From assembly GCF_017551775.1 (NCBI RefSeq), contig NZ_JAFZKX010000049.1:1-34007 (forward strand): a stretch of DNA of 34,007 bases, written 5' to 3'. Below are positions 6,869 through 15,272 of this stretch, in pieces. The position numbers and the translations under genes were made by a program. Source of the DNA: Fibrobacter sp. GTDB lineage: Bacteria; Fibrobacterota; Fibrobacteria; Fibrobacterales; Fibrobacteraceae. Numbering within the stretch: the stretch's first letter is position 1; every line of letters starts with the position of its first letter. The notes below the pieces were generated by a model. That model saw nothing but the letters and a program-made list of their open reading frames with translations, was not told the DNA's origin and did not search any database.

Positions 6869-8566
6869 ATGAAAGGAAAGGTTTCTTTTGTGATTGCGGC
6901 CCTGGCACTTGCTTTTTTGCAGGCGCCGGTTTTTGCGGCGGGCCTCGTAAAGCAGAAAATCGACACGACGGATGCGATGGCGACGCTCGCGAATTACGAC
7001 CGCGGATTCTATACGCCGCAGGTTCTGCACTTGAAACCTTCGGGTGGCAAGCCGATCGGTAAGCCGTGGGCAAAGCTTTTGCACCTGCGCGCCGAAATAT
7101 CGGAATTTAGCAGCCATGCTTGGCTGGGCATCGATACCACCGGCGGCAAGAACGATACCACCTGGGGCAAGAACCAGGACTTGACCGAAGACGCCCTGAA
7201 TGTGCTGCAGGAATCGCTTGACAGCATCCGCGCGAATAGGGGCTTTGCTGTCGTGCGCATCTGTTACGACCCGTGGTACAACGGCCGCAGCAACGTGACG
7301 CCGGATCATGAGTGGGTACTGAAGCACGTGAAACAGCTTGCTCCCGTGCTCTCGAAAAATACCGATGTGATTGTGGCGCTCGAGATGGGAATGCACGGCG
7401 CCTACGGCGAGATGCACAGCGATACGAACATCACGTACGACCGCATTGCCGAAGCGACGAACCTGATGCTGCGCAGCACACCGCCCGAACTGAAAATCCT
7501 GACGCGCACGGGCAACTACTCGGCGAAGGTGCTGGGGTTTGACAACTGGGGAGTCGACTTCCATATAGACGGCGAGAAGTTTGCCGAAATCGCGAAGGCG
7601 AAAGGCGACACCATGTACCGCGTGGGAATGTTCAACGACGGCTACTTGGGAACGCAATACGATTACGGTACGTGGGGTGCCGACTGCAAGACGTCCATTT
7701 GCCGCGAAGAGGGAGTGGCCTGGCTCGAGAAGTACGGCATCAACACGCCCTACGGTGGCGAGGCGCTCACGACGGCCGAAAATTACCAGGTCATCAATAC
7801 GCCGGAGTTCCTCTCTTACGAGGGCTTCCGCACGCATACGAGTTACCTGAACATCCAGTGGAACAACAACCTGATCGACAGCTGGAAAAAGACGCCGTTC
7901 AACGTCAAGGATTTCGATTACGATTTTGAGCGCGTCGATTCGCTCACGGGTTTCAAGTACATCAACGACCATCTGGGCTACCGCTTCGTGCTGCGCGAAG
8001 CCTGGATTACGGATACGGTGGGCGCCGACGGCATTTTCAAGGCGAAGGTGCGCATCCAGAACGTGGGCTTTGGTAATTTGACGTGGAAAGCTCCAGTCCG
8101 GCTTGCCGTTTTGACGGACTTGGAAGGAACTGATTTGTTGATTTGTCCGATGCCCACGTATTACGACTTGCCGGACATCGATTCCCGCGATATCCATAGC
8201 CGTACCATATCGATTGCGGGCGGCGATACCGTGATGACGTTCGACGGCAATAACGAAATTGAGATTTCGACCAAATTGAATATACGGGGCAAAGGGCGTT
8301 ACCAGGTGTATCTGAAGATTGGCGATATTCAGTTCGCCAATCACGAAGTTTCCGGCATAGGGTCTTGTGGCGAAGAGCGGCCTGCCGCTTACTTGGGCAA
8401 GGTCTATTATGATGAGGACATTAAGACTTCGATTCCGCGCGCATTGACGACTCGTGATTCGCAAAAGCAGAACGCCCCCTTCGTGCAGAGGGTGCGCCAC
8501 AATGCGATTGTCCGCGATGGTGAAAAATCCTACCGCCTGAATGGAGCGAAGGTTCTGAAAAAATAA
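6869..8566 (+). CDS. Secreted DUF4874/DUF4832 protein, putative glycan-related
   Basis: GGAGG at 6860-6864 supports the ATG. The 565-residue product has a signal peptide (cleavage near VFA-AG, about residue 24). The N-terminal half matches DUF4874: the 'DRGFYTP' opening, the LKHVKQLAPVLSKNTDVI stretch and an MGMHGAYGEMH element where family members have GxxGxWGEWH. The second half matches DUF4832, with MFNDGYLGTQYDYG and TPYGGEAL; a beta-rich tail of about 170 residues follows. The first domain is probably a TIM-barrel related to glycoside hydrolases, and the conserved Glu of GAYGEMH could be catalytic (inference; activity is not established). It stands alone between a terminator and a convergent gene. 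The basic end (GAKVLKK) is not a clear sorting domain. Confidence 0.85.
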   Translation: MKGKVSFVIAALALAFLQAPVFAAGLVKQKIDTTDAMATLANYDRGFYTPQVLHLKPSGGKPIGKPWAKLLHLRAEISEFSSHAWLGIDTTGGKNDTTWGKNQDLTEDALNVLQESLDSIRANRGFAVVRICYDPWYNGRSNVTPDHEWVLKHVKQLAPVLSKNTDVIVALEMGMHGAYGEMHSDTNITYDRIAEATNLMLRSTPPELKILTRTGNYSAKVLGFDNWGVDFHIDGEKFAEIAKAKGDTMYRVGMFNDGYLGTQYDYGTWGADCKTSICREEGVAWLEKYGINTPYGGEALTTAENYQVINTPEFLSYEGFRTHTSYLNIQWNNNLIDSWKKTPFNVKDFDYDFERVDSLTGFKYINDHLGYRFVLREAWITDTVGADGIFKAKVRIQNVGFGNLTWKAPVRLAVLTDLEGTDLLICPMPTYYDLPDIDSRDIHSRTISIAGGDTVMTFDGNNEIEISTKLNIRGKGRYQVYLKIGDIQFANHEVSGIGSCGEERPAAYLGKVYYDEDIKTSIPRALTTRDSQKQNAPFVQRVRHNAIVRDGEKSYRLNGAKVLKK

Positions 8567-8664
8567 AGCCCGCGGGCATTAAATCTGCGCGGACTTGAAA
8601 TGTGTGGACGCAAAAACTGTGCGTGCGATTGCCCCGTTTGGGAATGCGCGGGGCATGACTGCGC

Positions 8665-10539
8665 TTAGGGAATCGCTTCCATAATCAGGCCGGTGGTGAG
8701 CAGTTCCGGTAACACGACCTGCTTGCTTATGTCTCCCTTCGGATAAATCGCGTAGGCGGGCACGCCGGATTTTCCCATGCTGCGCAGCAGTTCGTTCACC
8801 TCGGGCGTTTCGCGGGTCCAGTCCGCCTTCATGCGCACGACTCCCGCGCTGTCCATCGCTTTGCGGAATTCTTCGCGATCGAGAACTGCGGCTTCGTTCG
8901 TCTTGCAGGTAAGGCACCAGTCGGCGGTCGCGTCTATGAAGATGGTCTTGCCGGCCTTCGCGAATTCGGCGACGAGTTCCGGTGAGTAGCGGTACCACCC
9001 GCCTTCGAGCACCTGCTGGGCCATGCGGGCTTCGAAGCGTTCGTTCAGGTTTTGCTCGTATTGCGGTGCAAAGTAGGCGAACCAACTGAAAACAAATGCG
9101 ATGGCGCCTATGATGAGTATTCGCATTTCACCGGCGAACGAAGAACCCGGAGGTGCAAATTTGCCGAGGGCAAAACTGAAGACGACGGTCGCGAGGATGA
9201 TGCCTACAAAGAGCGCGACGCCCATTCCGCCGGCCTGCTCGTTCACGATCCACAGGAGCCAAGCGACGGTGGCGAGCAAGAGCACGCCCATCACTTTCTG
9301 GAGCGTTACCATCCACTGGCCCGGTTTCGGGAACACCTTCAGCACGGCGGGGAATACGCTCACCAGCAGGTAGGGGAGCGCGAGCCCGAGCCCTGCGGCG
9401 GTAAAGAACAAAAAGAGCACGGGTGTCGATGCGGTAAAGGCGAATCCCATCGCGGTCCCGAGGAAGGGAGCGGAGCAGGGGGTGCTCAGAAGGACGAGCA
9501 GCGCTCCGGTGAAGAACGCCCCGACAAGTCCCGACTTGTGGCCCGCGGCGTCCATCTTCGTGGTGGCCGATCCCGGGAGCCAGATTTCAAAGACCCCGAA
9601 GAAGCTCATCGCGAATGCCGTGAGGATGATGGCCATGAAGGCGATGAAACCCGCGCTCTGGAACTGCATTCCCCAGCCGGCAGCTCCGCCGCCGGCCTTG
9701 ATGGCGGCAACGATTCCGGCGAGAATCCAGAAGCTTGCGAGGATGCCTGCGGTCGTCGAGAGTCCGAGCGCGAGCAGGCGCTTGCGGGATTCGCCCGCCT
9801 GCTTGATGAGACTGAAGAGCTTGAGCGAGAGCACCGGCAGTACGCACGGCATCAGGTTCAGGATGATGCCCCCGAGCAACGCGAAGAACAGCAGGAGTGC
9901 CGCGGCGGCGGCGCCTTTGTTACCGGCAAAGCCTTCGTTGCCAGCAAAGCCGTTTAATTCCTGTGCGGTCCCTGGGTCCGCTCCGTCATCGTTTTTTTTT
10001 AAGCCGGAGGCTCCGATGCCCGAACGGCTCCCGATGCGGATGTCCACGCTCGCGGGCGCGAGGCAGATGGAATTGTCGCAGGCCTGGTAATGGAATGTCG
10101 CGTTCGTGGTGAGGCTGTCGTAACCGTCCGCAACGGCGGTCACGGGAATCTTTATCTGGAAATGTCCCTTGAACACGAGGTTTTCAAATTCAAGGACTTC
10201 GTTGTATTCCTTGATGGGTTCGGGCCAAACGGGTTCGCCGAATTCGATTCCGCGGGCTGCGATTTCGATGGAAGACGGCTTCAGGAATTCGTCGGCTGCG
10301 ACGTTCGCGTTCACATGCCAGTTGTCCGGAATTACGATGTCGACGATGACGGAAGATTCCTTGGAAAGTGCCCCTGCGGTGTAGTGGAGCGCCGCCTCGG
10401 GCGGCTCCATCGCGTTCATGTTGAATTCTTGGGCCTGCACTTTGGTAACAGCCGTTGACAAAATGCAAAGAAAAATTGCGAAAAAGCAACTAATGGTTGC
10501 ATAATTTTTTCGGGTCTTGAAAATCGCACTGATATTCAT
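8665..10539 (-). CDS. dsbD: DsbD-type protein-disulfide reductase
   Basis: The reading frame extends to 10590, but the ATG at 10539 gives a proper signal peptide and avoids overlap with the divergent sigma factor gene, so I use it (624 residues). Domains in order: periplasmic DsbD-alpha domain (about 40-170) with paired Cys154/Cys159 (CDNSIC); an eight-helix membrane domain (about 212-490) with the electron-transfer Cys232 (MPCVLP) and Cys355 (STPCSAP); and a C-terminal periplasmic thioredoxin-like domain with Cys542/Cys545 in WCLTCK. All six redox cysteines of the family are present. The enzyme passes electrons from cytoplasmic thioredoxin across the inner membrane to periplasmic disulfide isomerases and related proteins. 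Length is slightly above that of E. coli DsbD (565). A Gly/Ala/Asn-rich linker precedes the first membrane helix. Confidence 0.95.
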   Translation of the reverse strand: MNISAIFKTRKNYATISCFFAIFLCILSTAVTKVQAQEFNMNAMEPPEAALHYTAGALSKESSVIVDIVIPDNWHVNANVAADEFLKPSSIEIAARGIEFGEPVWPEPIKEYNEVLEFENLVFKGHFQIKIPVTAVADGYDSLTTNATFHYQACDNSICLAPASVDIRIGSRSGIGASGLKKNDDGADPGTAQELNGFAGNEGFAGNKGAAAAALLLFFALLGGIILNLMPCVLPVLSLKLFSLIKQAGESRKRLLALGLSTTAGILASFWILAGIVAAIKAGGGAAGWGMQFQSAGFIAFMAIILTAFAMSFFGVFEIWLPGSATTKMDAAGHKSGLVGAFFTGALLVLLSTPCSAPFLGTAMGFAFTASTPVLFLFFTAAGLGLALPYLLVSVFPAVLKVFPKPGQWMVTLQKVMGVLLLATVAWLLWIVNEQAGGMGVALFVGIILATVVFSFALGKFAPPGSSFAGEMRILIIGAIAFVFSWFAYFAPQYEQNLNERFEARMAQQVLEGGWYRYSPELVAEFAKAGKTIFIDATADWCLTCKTNEAAVLDREEFRKAMDSAGVVRMKADWTRETPEVNELLRSMGKSGVPAYAIYPKGDISKQVVLPELLTTGLIMEAIP

Positions 10540-10569
10540 AAATTTTCGCTTAAATCTTTGGTTTGGACA

Positions 10570-11133
10570 ATGTTTAATCATTCGGAACAAAAAATAGAAT
10601 ATCGCAAGTCGATCGAGGAACTCTGGCGGCGGTATTCGGAAACAATCTACAAATTATGCGTCGTGCGGTGCAACTCTGCCGAAGAAGCGAAGGACTTGTT
10701 CCAGACCGTGGCGTTGAAATTCTGCGAAAACATTGAACAGCTGTCGGACAGGGAAGACATGCTGCCGTGGTTGATTTCGGTCATGCGGCATACGCATTTG
10801 GATTTGCGAATCGAGAAAAACCGTACGCTGTGCATGTCGGGATATCAGGGCTGCTATTCGGAGTATGCCTCCTTCTGCGAGGAGGAATCCATGTTTTATG
10901 AGGGCAGGCCCGCTTCTGAATTGCTGTACGCGATGGAAAAGACGCTCGAGCGGGTGACGCCCCTCGAACGGATGCTCGTGGAGATGAAATTTTACGGCGG
11001 GTTCTCGGTTCGGGAACTGAGCAATATTTTTGGCCTTTCCGAAAATGCTGTCCGGAAACGCCGCTTTGCCGCCCTGCGAAAAATGAAGCGCATGATGGAA
11101 GAATGGTTCGAACCGACGAAAATGGCGCAATAA
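10570..11133 (+). CDS. ECF-like sigma-70 family RNA polymerase sigma factor
   Basis: The frame can begin at TTG 10558, but ATG 10570 (187 residues) is more likely. Region 2 covers about 10-85 (AEEAKDLFQTVALKF and PWLISVMRHTHLD, the core-binding and -10 recognition helices). Region 4 covers about 125-178, with the helix-turn-helix FSVRELSNIFGLSENAVRKRRF for -35 recognition. Regions 1 and 3 are absent, as in ECF sigma factors. The linker between regions 2 and 4 carries Cys88, Cys95 and Cys103, with Cys30, Cys34 and Cys52 in region 2. No anti-sigma gene follows. Only 30 bases separate it from the divergent dsbD gene. No Shine-Dalgarno sequence was seen. Confidence 0.88.
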   Translation: MFNHSEQKIEYRKSIEELWRRYSETIYKLCVVRCNSAEEAKDLFQTVALKFCENIEQLSDREDMLPWLISVMRHTHLDLRIEKNRTLCMSGYQGCYSEYASFCEEESMFYEGRPASELLYAMEKTLERVTPLERMLVEMKFYGGFSVRELSNIFGLSENAVRKRRFAALRKMKRMMEEWFEPTKMAQ

Positions 11134-11182
11134 AGAGGCAAAACCGCTTTTCTCGCGGGCGATAAATTCGTAATTTTACATT

Positions 11183-13324
11183 GTGAAGTTTTTATTGAGT
11201 ATATTGGCCCTTTTCGGGGGCTTTATGTTTGCGTTCGCCGCGGATGCGTGGCACAATTATTCTGTACCGTTCCCTATACGGGATGCAGTCCCCGCCGATG
11301 AGGATGGCGTCTGGCTTGCGACCGAAGGCGGCGTGAGGTACAGGGATAGCGTGAACGATTACGTCTTTACTCCGGCGAATGGCTTGGAGGCTTCGAATTT
11401 CTATGGAATCGCCAACACGCCGATAGGGGTGTACGCGGTTTCTGAATATGGCTTGATCGCCCGCATGAACGATGACTTTGCTTCGTGGAAAGTCCTGAAC
11501 AGGTCTTTTGCCGCGGGTAACGTCCGTGTTGTTCCCGGGATGGTCGAATATGCGGATGGCGTCCTGGTAATCGCCTTCGAAAACAAGGTCGCCTTCATCG
11601 ATCTGGAATCCGGACGCTCTATAATTTCGGTCGACCACATCGGTGACGTGGTCCTTTCCGTGTATGGTCCGGAAAAGATTGAAATCCGTGGCGATTCCCT
11701 GTATGTATCGACGCTCGTCGGCACCTTGGCCCGTCGCATGGACTGGAAACACCTGGCGGACGATGTGCGCCTTGTGGACCCGGAAACATGGAAGCGGGTG
11801 AAGAATGTGTGCCTGCATTGCCGTGATTCCCTGAAGGTCGTTGTCGATGGCGTGACCCTCAAGGACCCCCTTCTTTACAGCGACGGCAAGAGCAGCGTCC
11901 TGTGGCAGTTCAAGGAAGGTGACAAGACTTATCTGGTGGGGCGGGAATTTGTCGCCACCTACAGCAAAAAGAAACAGAAACTGACGGACTTGACGGACTA
12001 TATTCCGTTCAAGCTTAACGGGGCTTACGTAGTTCAGGCGATACCGGAAGGCGGCGTGATTGCGGCTTCGGTCGACGGCTACATGTCCGTGTATACGGGC
12101 AAATTCTGGTACGATCCCGTGATGGTGTATCTGGGGTACCCGGCCGGCGCGGAAACGTATAATTACCGGCTGAAAAATTTGTCGATACTGCCGAGAGGCT
12201 TTGTCGTGGCACATATATGGGGCACGGGCCTTCACCTCTATTGGTCGCTGGGGCAGCAGCCGTTCTTCGATGCGCTTCCGGGTGTAGGGAACTGCTTGAG
12301 CGAGTATGACGAAAATTTCTCTGTGGTTGTCGGTACCACGGTCGCTCCCGATGGGAGCGGATTTCTGGCGGCAACCTCGGCGCCGGATCGGTATGGTATC
12401 GATTTCCTCTCTCCTGACGCGAATCTCAGCTGCGCATCCGAGGTCGGAAGCCATTCGATTGCGGGCCCGATGGCCGCACGCCTGGATTCCGCGACGCAGG
12501 ATTGGATTGTGTATGTCTCTTACCGCACCGAAGGCGACTTTAGCGCCTTTTCTTCTGGAGGTCTCGATATTGTTCGCTTCCCGTCTCCCTCAAAGAACGG
12601 CGGGCGCCTGCTCAATCCCGAGTTGAAAACGCTGGAGGGCCTTGAGGGCAATACTCTTATCGACATGGCTGTTGACGAAGAGAACGAAGTCTTGTGGTTC
12701 GTGACGGCTACCGGAATAGGATACGTGGAATTCGACAGGGATACGATTCGGAAGCCGCTCTCGATTAACGGGATGCTTGGCGCGGAATATACGTCGATAG
12801 ACGTGGACCCGCATGGCAACATCTGGGTCGGAACGGCAATGCAGGGCATATACCGCCTGGAACGCCGTAACGGGTCGTTCGATACATTGTCTGCGACGCA
12901 CTTTACTATGGTCGACGGCCTTTTGAACAATATGGTCCTGGATTTGTCTATCGACAAGAAGAACGGGGCGATATGGGCCGCTCACGAAAACGGGGTTACG
13001 AGTTACCACCGCAATGACTTGCGCAGGGCCAAGACCTTCATGACGGATTCCGCCGATGCCGAAATCAAGGTGTACCCCATTCCGTTCAATCCGCACTTGC
13101 AGCGGTTCCTGACTATAGACCACATATCGGAAGATGCCCGAGTCGACATCTACAATCGTGGAGGTTCCCTGATTCGCTCGTTTGCCGGTGACGAGGTTGC
13201 TGGCGGTCGACTTGAATGGGACGGCAAGGGCAAAAACGACAGGTATGTGACGCCGGGCGTGTATTTTTACGTTGTTCGCACGTCGTCCAAGGTTAAGAGG
13301 GGCAAGTTTATCATTAAACGCTGA
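11183..13324 (+). CDS. Secreted beta-propeller protein with T9SS-like sorting tail
   Basis: The gene starts with GTG at 11183, which gives a signal peptide cleaved near AFA-AD (about residue 20). The 713-residue product contains propeller-like repeats of the 'two-component regulator propeller' type: DGVWLATEGGVRY near 40-55, GNIWVGTAMQGIYRL near 545-560 and GAIWAAHENGVTSY near 600-615. The last 85 residues form a beta-sandwich of the FlgD-like/T9SS type A sorting kind (VYPIPFNP, VDIYNRGG, GVYFYVVRTSS, ending in a basic strand). This layout resembles PorZ-type accessory proteins of T9SS, but a secreted cargo with a propeller is equally possible. The stop overlaps an ATG of the next gene (TGATG), suggesting an operon with the lipoprotein and nucleotidyltransferase genes downstream. 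Confidence 0.82.
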   Translation: MKFLLSILALFGGFMFAFAADAWHNYSVPFPIRDAVPADEDGVWLATEGGVRYRDSVNDYVFTPANGLEASNFYGIANTPIGVYAVSEYGLIARMNDDFASWKVLNRSFAAGNVRVVPGMVEYADGVLVIAFENKVAFIDLESGRSIISVDHIGDVVLSVYGPEKIEIRGDSLYVSTLVGTLARRMDWKHLADDVRLVDPETWKRVKNVCLHCRDSLKVVVDGVTLKDPLLYSDGKSSVLWQFKEGDKTYLVGREFVATYSKKKQKLTDLTDYIPFKLNGAYVVQAIPEGGVIAASVDGYMSVYTGKFWYDPVMVYLGYPAGAETYNYRLKNLSILPRGFVVAHIWGTGLHLYWSLGQQPFFDALPGVGNCLSEYDENFSVVVGTTVAPDGSGFLAATSAPDRYGIDFLSPDANLSCASEVGSHSIAGPMAARLDSATQDWIVYVSYRTEGDFSAFSSGGLDIVRFPSPSKNGGRLLNPELKTLEGLEGNTLIDMAVDEENEVLWFVTATGIGYVEFDRDTIRKPLSINGMLGAEYTSIDVDPHGNIWVGTAMQGIYRLERRNGSFDTLSATHFTMVDGLLNNMVLDLSIDKKNGAIWAAHENGVTSYHRNDLRRAKTFMTDSADAEIKVYPIPFNPHLQRFLTIDHISEDARVDIYNRGGSLIRSFAGDEVAGGRLEWDGKGKNDRYVTPGVYFYVVRTSSKVKRGKFIIKR

Positions 13325-13335
13325 TGGGGGTGAGT

Positions 13336-13797
13336 ATGTTCGCGAAAAAGACATTCGTTTCCTTGGCGGCTTTGTTGGTCGTGGCTGCCGTGACGTTTAT
13401 ATTCCAGGCCTGCGCTGGCGAACGCCAGGGGCTCGTGTGTTCCGAAATCCAGTATAGGCTCGATACGCAGACTTATTCCCCGGACCAGCGCGCCTATATC
13501 GAAAATGAATTGAACGAGTGCCGTGCGGAAGAGGCGAGAAAACGCGGCGAGGATGCCCAGATCAGGCAGGGCATTTACGAACGATATGCAGCGAGCGGCA
13601 TTGCCGATACCACTTCGGCGGATTCGAGTTCCGGTGATATTTCCGTTTCGAAGGCGCTGGAGGATTCTTCGGCGGCTGCTACGGTGAGCATCTACGAGCG
13701 CTACAAGGCGGTCGACACGACGGGCACGTCTGCTCCGGGCGCTGACGCTGCCGAACCGGCCGATACTTCCGCTGCCGAAGCAGGCAGTTTCCAGTAG
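13336..13797 (+). CDS. Small putative lipoprotein with duplicated IYERY motif
   Basis: ATG 13324 overlaps the upstream stop, but ATG 13336 follows GGGGGTGAG at a better distance and starts directly with a basic signal peptide, so I choose it (153 residues). The signal ends in IFQAC (Cys26), an acceptable though not ideal lipobox. The mature part has a charged helical segment (about 45-85) and then a low-complexity Ser/Ala/Thr/Asp-rich region. GIYERYAASG and SIYERYKAVD mark a short duplication. No family recognised. It sits between the propeller gene and the tRNA nucleotidyltransferase gene, 14 bases from the latter. Confidence 0.75.
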   Translation: MFAKKTFVSLAALLVVAAVTFIFQACAGERQGLVCSEIQYRLDTQTYSPDQRAYIENELNECRAEEARKRGEDAQIRQGIYERYAASGIADTTSADSSSGDISVSKALEDSSAAATVSIYERYKAVDTTGTSAPGADAAEPADTSAAEAGSFQ

Positions 13798-13811
13798 GGC
13801 GGTTCCCGTAG

Positions 13812-15092
13812 ATGGCACGCATCCAGACACTTGCGGGAGAATGGTTTGAACCGGACCTGCCGGGACGCCTCCTGAAGATTGCGGGCGATATCCGCGATGC
13901 GGGTGGCCGCGCCTTCTTGGTGGGCGGCTGGGTCCGCGACGCGCTTTTGGGAAAGTCTTGCCGCGATTACGATGTCGAAGTGTACGACATGGCGCAGGAC
14001 GCCCTGGTGCCCATCCTTTCGAAGTATGGCCGCACGAACCTGGTCGGGAAGGCTTTCGGCGTGATTCACCTCGCCATGAAGGGGCTTTCGCTCGACTTCT
14101 CGTTCCCGCGCACCGAAAGCAAGGTGGGCTACGGGCATCGCGGTTTCGTGGTGCATACCGACGAGAAGCTCAGTTTCAAGGAGGCGGCGCTCCGGCGCGA
14201 CTTCACCATCAACGCGATGGGCATGGAACTGCCGGAACTCACGCTGTGCGACCCTTATAACGGGATTGGCGACCTGAAGGAGCGCGTATTGCGCCACGTG
14301 GGTCCCGCCTTCGCGGAAGATTCCCTGCGCATATTGCGCGGGGTGCAGTTTGCGAGCCGCTTCGGGTGCACGCTCGCGCCCGAGACCGTTGAACTCTGCC
14401 GTACGCTCTCGCTTGATGACCTGAGTGTGGAACGCCTGTTCGAGGAATTCAAGAAGTGGCTCCTGAAGCCGGGCAAGCCTTCGCTCGGGCTCCGCGCCTT
14501 TTTGGACATTAAGCTCGACGGATACTTCCCCGAAATCCGCCCGTTCGAAGGTTCCTGGGAGACGCTCGGCGAAATCCTCGACAATATGGTGGAATTGCGG
14601 GATTGCAGCGGCCTTTCCGACAGCCAGAAAATGGATTTCGCTTTTGCCGCGCTTCTTGCGGGGAGTGCGGGAACGTCCCTCGATTTTCTCGGACGTATTA
14701 CCAATGAAACGCACCTGCTGAAGAATGTCCCGTTGCAGTTGCAGGCGCTCCGGCAGCTTGACGAAGGCATCGTAAACGACATTCCGGCGCTCCGCCGTCT
14801 GGCTGTAAAGCTGGATGGGCTCAGGCCGCTTTGCCTGCTGGTGCAGAGCATCCCGTGCCGTTTCTTCAAATCGCCTGATTTTGCGAAATGCTTGTGGAAA
14901 TCCGCCGGCGAATACAGCCTGCTCGAAGCCGCCCCGCAGCCCTACCTCACAGGCAAGATGCTCATGGACCTGGGCGTAAAGCCCGGCAGGCAGATGGGCG
15001 AAATCATCAAGCAGAGTTTTGAACTGCAGCTTGACGGCAAGATTGCTAGTGCTGAAGACGCAGTTGCTTGGGCGATGAGCTTTCAGCAGTGA
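13812..15092 (+). CDS. CCA tRNA nucleotidyltransferase / poly(A) polymerase family protein
   Basis: The 426-residue cytoplasmic protein is a class II nucleotidyltransferase. It has the GGWVRD motif (Gly38, Gly39, Arg42, Asp43) and the metal-binding carboxylates Asp52 and Asp54 (CRDYDVEVY). The RRDFTINAM nucleotide-recognition motif begins at Arg128, and the neck element EDSLRILRGVQFASRF is present. The C-terminal half is helical and divergent, as usual, with no HD domain seen. It most likely adds or repairs the 3' CCA end of tRNAs; poly(A) polymerase activity cannot be excluded from sequence alone. There is no obvious ribosome-binding site, but it lies 14 bases after the small lipoprotein gene and may be read by coupling. 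It is convergent with the glycosyltransferase gene. Confidence 0.9.
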   Translation: MARIQTLAGEWFEPDLPGRLLKIAGDIRDAGGRAFLVGGWVRDALLGKSCRDYDVEVYDMAQDALVPILSKYGRTNLVGKAFGVIHLAMKGLSLDFSFPRTESKVGYGHRGFVVHTDEKLSFKEAALRRDFTINAMGMELPELTLCDPYNGIGDLKERVLRHVGPAFAEDSLRILRGVQFASRFGCTLAPETVELCRTLSLDDLSVERLFEEFKKWLLKPGKPSLGLRAFLDIKLDGYFPEIRPFEGSWETLGEILDNMVELRDCSGLSDSQKMDFAFAALLAGSAGTSLDFLGRITNETHLLKNVPLQLQALRQLDEGIVNDIPALRRLAVKLDGLRPLCLLVQSIPCRFFKSPDFAKCLWKSAGEYSLLEAAPQPYLTGKMLMDLGVKPGRQMGEIIKQSFELQLDGKIASAEDAVAWAMSFQQ

Positions 15093-15272
15093 TTTTTTTG
15101 AACTTAGAGCTTAGATAAGTTCCTAGTTCTGAGTTACTAGGATTGCATTTACCGAGAAGATTCTTGATAAAAGCTATACTAGTAACTAGGAACTACTAAC
15201 TATTAACTGCCGCTATACAAAACTTGGCAACTTGTTGCCTAGTTGCTGTTATCCACTATGTGGAGAAGCGGC
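15093..15272. repeat. Intergenic heptad (CTNNNAA) inverted array, first copy
   Basis: Four direct heptads lie head to tail at 15179-15206: CTAGTAA, CTAGGAA, CTACTAA, CTATTAA, ending in CTGCCGC. Upstream, 15120-15140 holds three heptads of the same type on the opposite strand (read as CTAGTAA, CTCAGAA, CTAGGAA). The two arms can partly pair, 9 bp around AGTTACTAG being perfect. A second imperfect inverted repeat at 15221-15244 (GGCAAC-TT-GTTGCC core) lies near the end of the minus-strand gene and might help terminate it. No gene is seen in this stretch. Confidence 0.75.

Noticed and set aside
8567-8664. Bidirectional terminator between the DUF4874 gene and dsbD
   Set aside because: GCCCGCGGGC and a TGCCCCG/CGGGGCA pairing exist but neither has a proper T run on the needed strand, so I did not list one.
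10486-10500. GCAAC-TAATG-GTTGC inverted repeat like the motif at 4062-4076
   Set aside because: It lies within the dsbD signal-peptide codons and the arms are only 5 bp, so chance is likely. I kept only the 4054-4084 copy.
10540-10590. Longer N-terminus for DsbD
   Set aside because: It would overlap the start of the divergent sigma factor gene and put a charged stretch before the signal peptide.
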